Shown: one piece after another, positions 61,637 through 64,000 of the stretch
How the letters are laid out: every line of letters begins with the position of its first letter
Position numbering within the stretch: the first letter of the stretch is position 1
From: Sphingomonas sp. DG1-23
GTDB taxonomy: Bacteria > Pseudomonadota > Alphaproteobacteria > Sphingomonadales > Sphingomonadaceae
Assembly: GCF_030730875.1 (NCBI RefSeq)
Contig: NZ_JAVAMA010000013.1
Location: 1 to 64,000 of the forward strand
Direction of reading: 5' to 3'
Length of the DNA: 64,000 bases
Notes under the pieces: generated by a model
Told to the model about the DNA's origin: nothing
Databases searched by the model: none
Seen by the model: only the letters and a program-made list of their open reading frames with translations
Position numbers and translations under genes: made by a program

Positions 61637-61793
61637 TCCCCACCCGGCTCGCAGGGAGGGGTTGGGAGTGGGTGCGCGCGTCTGCGCGCCTAAAGAGTCG
61701 ATCGCCCGGCATCAAGCGGCGGCCGGGACATCGAGCCCCGTCCGACGCTCGACCCACCCCCGCCCCAGCCTTGCAGGGAGGGGATAAGCATCG
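61637..61793. repeat. Palindromic repeat between rel and the DUF6607 gene
   Basis: Outer arms ACTCCCCACCCGGCTCGCAGGG (from 61636) and CCAGCCTTGCAGGGAGGGGA (to 61787) form an imperfect inverted repeat of the same general build as those near infB and in truB. The inside has GTGCGCGCG-TCT-GCGCGCC. It starts about 10 nt after the rel stop and ends beside the stop of the next gene, so it may stop both transcripts. Confidence 0.75.
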
Positions 61794-61794
61794 C

Positions 61795-62760
61795 TCAGCC
61801 CCCGGCCGCCCTGGTCGCCTGATCCATCAGCGCTTTGGCGGTGCGGATCGCATCGGCTTCGCTGGTCTTGCCCGCCTGGATCTCGTCGGCGATCTCGAGC
61901 ACCCGGCCGCTGATCACCGTGCCGTGATCGGCCTCCTCGGTGATGCGCACGCCGCCCTTGGCCGCGGCGATGCGGTCCCATTCGGCGCGGATCGCGGCCC
62001 AATAGCCCTTGGTCGCGGCCCAATAGTCCTCGGCCGCCTTCACCTCGAACCCGTCATTCCTGGTGTAGCTGTTGAGGACATATTCCTGGACGATCGGCGT
62101 CAGCGCGCCGCTCACTTCGCCCATCTTGAGATTGTCCTGCCAGTGGATCCAGCCGGCGGGGGACAAGGCATGGCGGTTGATCCCGAGATAGCGGTCATAG
62201 ACCGGCCCGCGGATCGCGTCGCGACGGGCGAGCGGGCGCCAGCTCTGCCCCGACTGCCAGCGGCGCACCCCGCCGACGCTTTCCCATTTGCCCCAGCCGC
62301 CGTAGCGCGGGCTGTCGTCGACCTGATAGACGGTCTGCGACCAGACGCCCTTGCGCGCCTCGGGCGAGAGCGCGGTCCAGCGCCACGCATCCGGCCCGGC
62401 ATAGGTCAACACGCGAGCGGGCTCATATTCCCAATCCTGCCGCCAATGCTTGATCACCATCGGCTTGCCGCCGGCATCGACGACGAGCAGATGCTGGAGC
62501 CGGATCACCCGGCCATTGTCCTCGATCACCCGCACCGCCTCGAACCCGCCCGAGACCTTGGACGGAATCGGGGTGTAGTCGGCGCGCCACGGGGTCGCCT
62601 CCTGCATGTCGAACTTGACCTTGTAATTGCCCGCCATGCCGAGGATGTCGGCGCGATCGGCCTCGAACGATCCGGCCGGGGCGGCCAGGGGCACGGCTTG
62701 CGCGAAGGCCGGAAGCGGCGCGAGCACTGCCAGCGCGGCGGCGAAGCAAAGGCGTTTCAT
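61795..62760 (-). CDS. DUF6607-type secreted protein next to a TonB-dependent receptor
   Basis: 321 aa. Signal peptide MKRLCFAAALAVLAPLPAFA, then a Trp-rich body: VIKHWRQDWEYEPARVL, RYGGWGKWESVGGVRRWQSGQ, GWIHWQDNLKMGEVSG. This fits my memory of DUF6607, found beside TonB receptors. ATG 62760 gives good spacing from GAGGGGA. It lies 11 nt after the receptor stop, so the two are probably one operon. Role unknown. Confidence 0.65.
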   Translation of the reverse strand: MKRLCFAAALAVLAPLPAFAQAVPLAAPAGSFEADRADILGMAGNYKVKFDMQEATPWRADYTPIPSKVSGGFEAVRVIEDNGRVIRLQHLLVVDAGGKPMVIKHWRQDWEYEPARVLTYAGPDAWRWTALSPEARKGVWSQTVYQVDDSPRYGGWGKWESVGGVRRWQSGQSWRPLARRDAIRGPVYDRYLGINRHALSPAGWIHWQDNLKMGEVSGALTPIVQEYVLNSYTRNDGFEVKAAEDYWAATKGYWAAIRAEWDRIAAAKGGVRITEEADHGTVISGRVLEIADEIQAGKTSEADAIRTAKALMDQATRAAGG

Positions 62761-62771
62761 CGTCATTCCCC

Positions 62772-64000
62772 TCAGAAACGGACGCTCAGCGAGACGCTGC
62801 CATTGCGGCCCGGCTGGCTATAGGCATCCTTGATCGGCGAACTGTTGGCGAGGCCGCGGATATCGGCCCATTGCCAATATTTGCGGTCGGTCAGGTTGAA
62901 GACGCCCGCGCGCAGCGTCACGTCGGGCAGCACCCGCCAATATGCCGTGACGTCGAAGACCAGATAGTCGCCGCCGCGGAAGCAATTGGGCAGCGGCGCC
63001 GGAATCGTGGCGGTCGGCAGCGGATAGCAGGACGATCCCTGCGTCTCCTTATTCTTCTTTTGCCCGCCATAAGTGGCGGCCAGCCGCCCGCCAAAGGCGC
63101 GGCCCGGAGCGTCATAGCCGAGCCCCAGCACGGCGCGGAACGAATCGATCGACTGGAGCGGAGACCTGGCGCCGGTTCCCGACACCGCCGAGCCATCGGC
63201 ATAAGCGAGCGCCAGCGTCGCGCTGACGCCGGGTGTCGGGCGCACTTCGCCGCGCGCCTCGAACCCGCTCACTTCGGCGCCGGTCAAATTCACCCATTGA
63301 TAGATCCACGGATTGCCGGGTGTCGGGAAGGGAAGGCCGGTGGTTTCGACCTGCTCGATGAAATCCTGATATTCCGAATGGAAACCGGTCAGGTCGAGCG
63401 AGGCCCATTTGCCGGCGAAGCGCAGCCCGCCTTCGATGCTGCGGCTGGTCTCGGGGCGCAGATCGGGGTTGGGGATGCTGATATAGCCGACCGGCGGATT
63501 CTCGAAGAAATTGTTCACCTGGGAGGGCGAGGGCGCCTTGAAGCCCTCGGCATAATTGGCGAACAGCCGGAACGCCTCGCCGAGCCGCAGCACCGCGCCG
63601 AGCTTGGGCGAGACACGCGATCCGTCCTGCGCGGCGCCATGGAAGGTCGGCAGCAGCGGGTCGTTCTCGGGCTCGAGATCATAGGCGTCGAAGCGCAGCG
63701 CCGGGTAGAGCGTGAGCGGCCCGAGCGCGACTTCGCCCGACACGAACAGGCCCGCCAACATGAAATCGGTCTCGGGAAAGGCGCGGGTGGGAAAGGTCTC
63801 GCCTGCGGGCGGAACCACGCCGTCGCGCAGCCCCTTTTGACGGGTGAAGCTGATGTCGCCGCCGGCGACCAGCCGCACCCCGCCCACGCCGCCGCGGATT
63901 TCGGCGGCCGCGCCGTAGACGCGATTCTCGAAGGTGTTGAGCCGTTCGCGGTCGGCCGCGGGGGTGCGGTCCTCGTCGGTGAACTGGCGATCCTCGGAAT
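62772..64000 (-). CDS. TonB-dependent outer-membrane receptor, 5' part missing
   Basis: C-terminal part (about 409 residues) of a 22-strand receptor barrel. Only the C-terminus lies in the window; the N-terminal plug is beyond the edge. Barrel strands such as LRPETSRSIEGGLRFAGKW, VSGFEARGEVRPTPGV, YLVFDVTAYWRVLPDVTLRAGV, FNLTDRKYW and the last SVSLSVRF, ending in Phe, are typical of siderophore or haem receptors. Some features (NLTDRKYWQWADIRGL) recall haemoglobin/haem-type receptors, but the ligand is not certain. Confidence 0.87.
   Translation of the reverse strand, partial: SEDRQFTDEDRTPAADRERLNTFENRVYGAAAEIRGGVGGVRLVAGGDISFTRQKGLRDGVVPPAGETFPTRAFPETDFMLAGLFVSGEVALGPLTLYPALRFDAYDLEPENDPLLPTFHGAAQDGSRVSPKLGAVLRLGEAFRLFANYAEGFKAPSPSQVNNFFENPPVGYISIPNPDLRPETSRSIEGGLRFAGKWASLDLTGFHSEYQDFIEQVETTGLPFPTPGNPWIYQWVNLTGAEVSGFEARGEVRPTPGVSATLALAYADGSAVSGTGARSPLQSIDSFRAVLGLGYDAPGRAFGGRLAATYGGQKKNKETQGSSCYPLPTATIPAPLPNCFRGGDYLVFDVTAYWRVLPDVTLRAGVFNLTDRKYWQWADIRGLANSSPIKDAYSQPGRNGSVSLSVRF

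Overview
The window is high-GC chromosomal DNA of an alphaproteobacterium, most likely a Sphingomonas-type member of the Sphingomonadaceae. Evidence: the infB-rbfA-truB-rpsO-pnp order, a C4-pathway 5-aminolevulinate synthase (HemA), a MipZ division ATPase, a circularly permuted two-piece tmRNA gene, several small proteins of a sphingomonad type, and families of GC-rich inverted repeats. Most genes are ordinary chromosomal genes. There is no prophage, insertion sequence, CRISPR array or rRNA operon.

Layout. 1-7.4 kb: translation and RNA metabolism block (infB 3' part, hotdog thioesterase, rbfA, tdk, truB, rpsO, pnp). 7.5-9.0 kb: an outer-membrane protein, a mostly gene-free stretch, and a permuted tmRNA gene on the minus strand encoding the tag ANDNEALAIAA. 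9.0-13.6 kb: Rrf2 regulator, mscL, lipoprotein LemA with two TPM-domain proteins, Nudix hydrolase, DUF1905 protein, folK. 13.7-18.7 kb: agmatine-to-putrescine genes (aguA, aguB) behind an M28 peptidase, and a CE15-like esterase. 18.7-21.1 kb: a cassette of three tail-collar-domain proteins, a GNAT acetyltransferase and a convergent DUF6916-like protein, of unknown function. 21.2-28.1 kb: S9 peptidase, rpsD, chorismate mutase, and the operon rpiB-glyA-nrdR-tRNA/rRNA methyltransferase. 28.1-30.6 kb: btaA-btaB for betaine lipid synthesis behind a Pho-box-like site. 30.6-43.8 kb: hemA, murI, plsY, dprA, topA, panC, mipZ with a J-domain protein, a phosphohexomutase and an exonuclease. 43.8-49.7 kb: a minus-strand formaldehyde-oxidation operon (frmA-VOC-cupin-purU-fghA-reductase) followed downstream by a TraB/GumN protein, with a tRNA-Thr upstream. 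49.7-56.1 kb: two peptidases, a D-amino-acid PLP enzyme and a diguanylate cyclase. 56-64 kb: repeat-rich intergenic DNA, nuclease, lipoprotein, HxlR regulator facing a small secreted protein, a bifunctional RelA/SpoT enzyme, a DUF6607-type protein and the 3' part of a TonB-dependent receptor running off the window.

Most notable: an imperfect palindromic repeat of about 130 bp inserted in frame inside truB, adding about 43 residues to the pseudouridine synthase; the tail-collar/GNAT/DUF6916 cassette; the Pho-box-like site before btaAB; and the permuted tmRNA, whose coding piece holds two hairpins with identical 16-nt loops on different stems.
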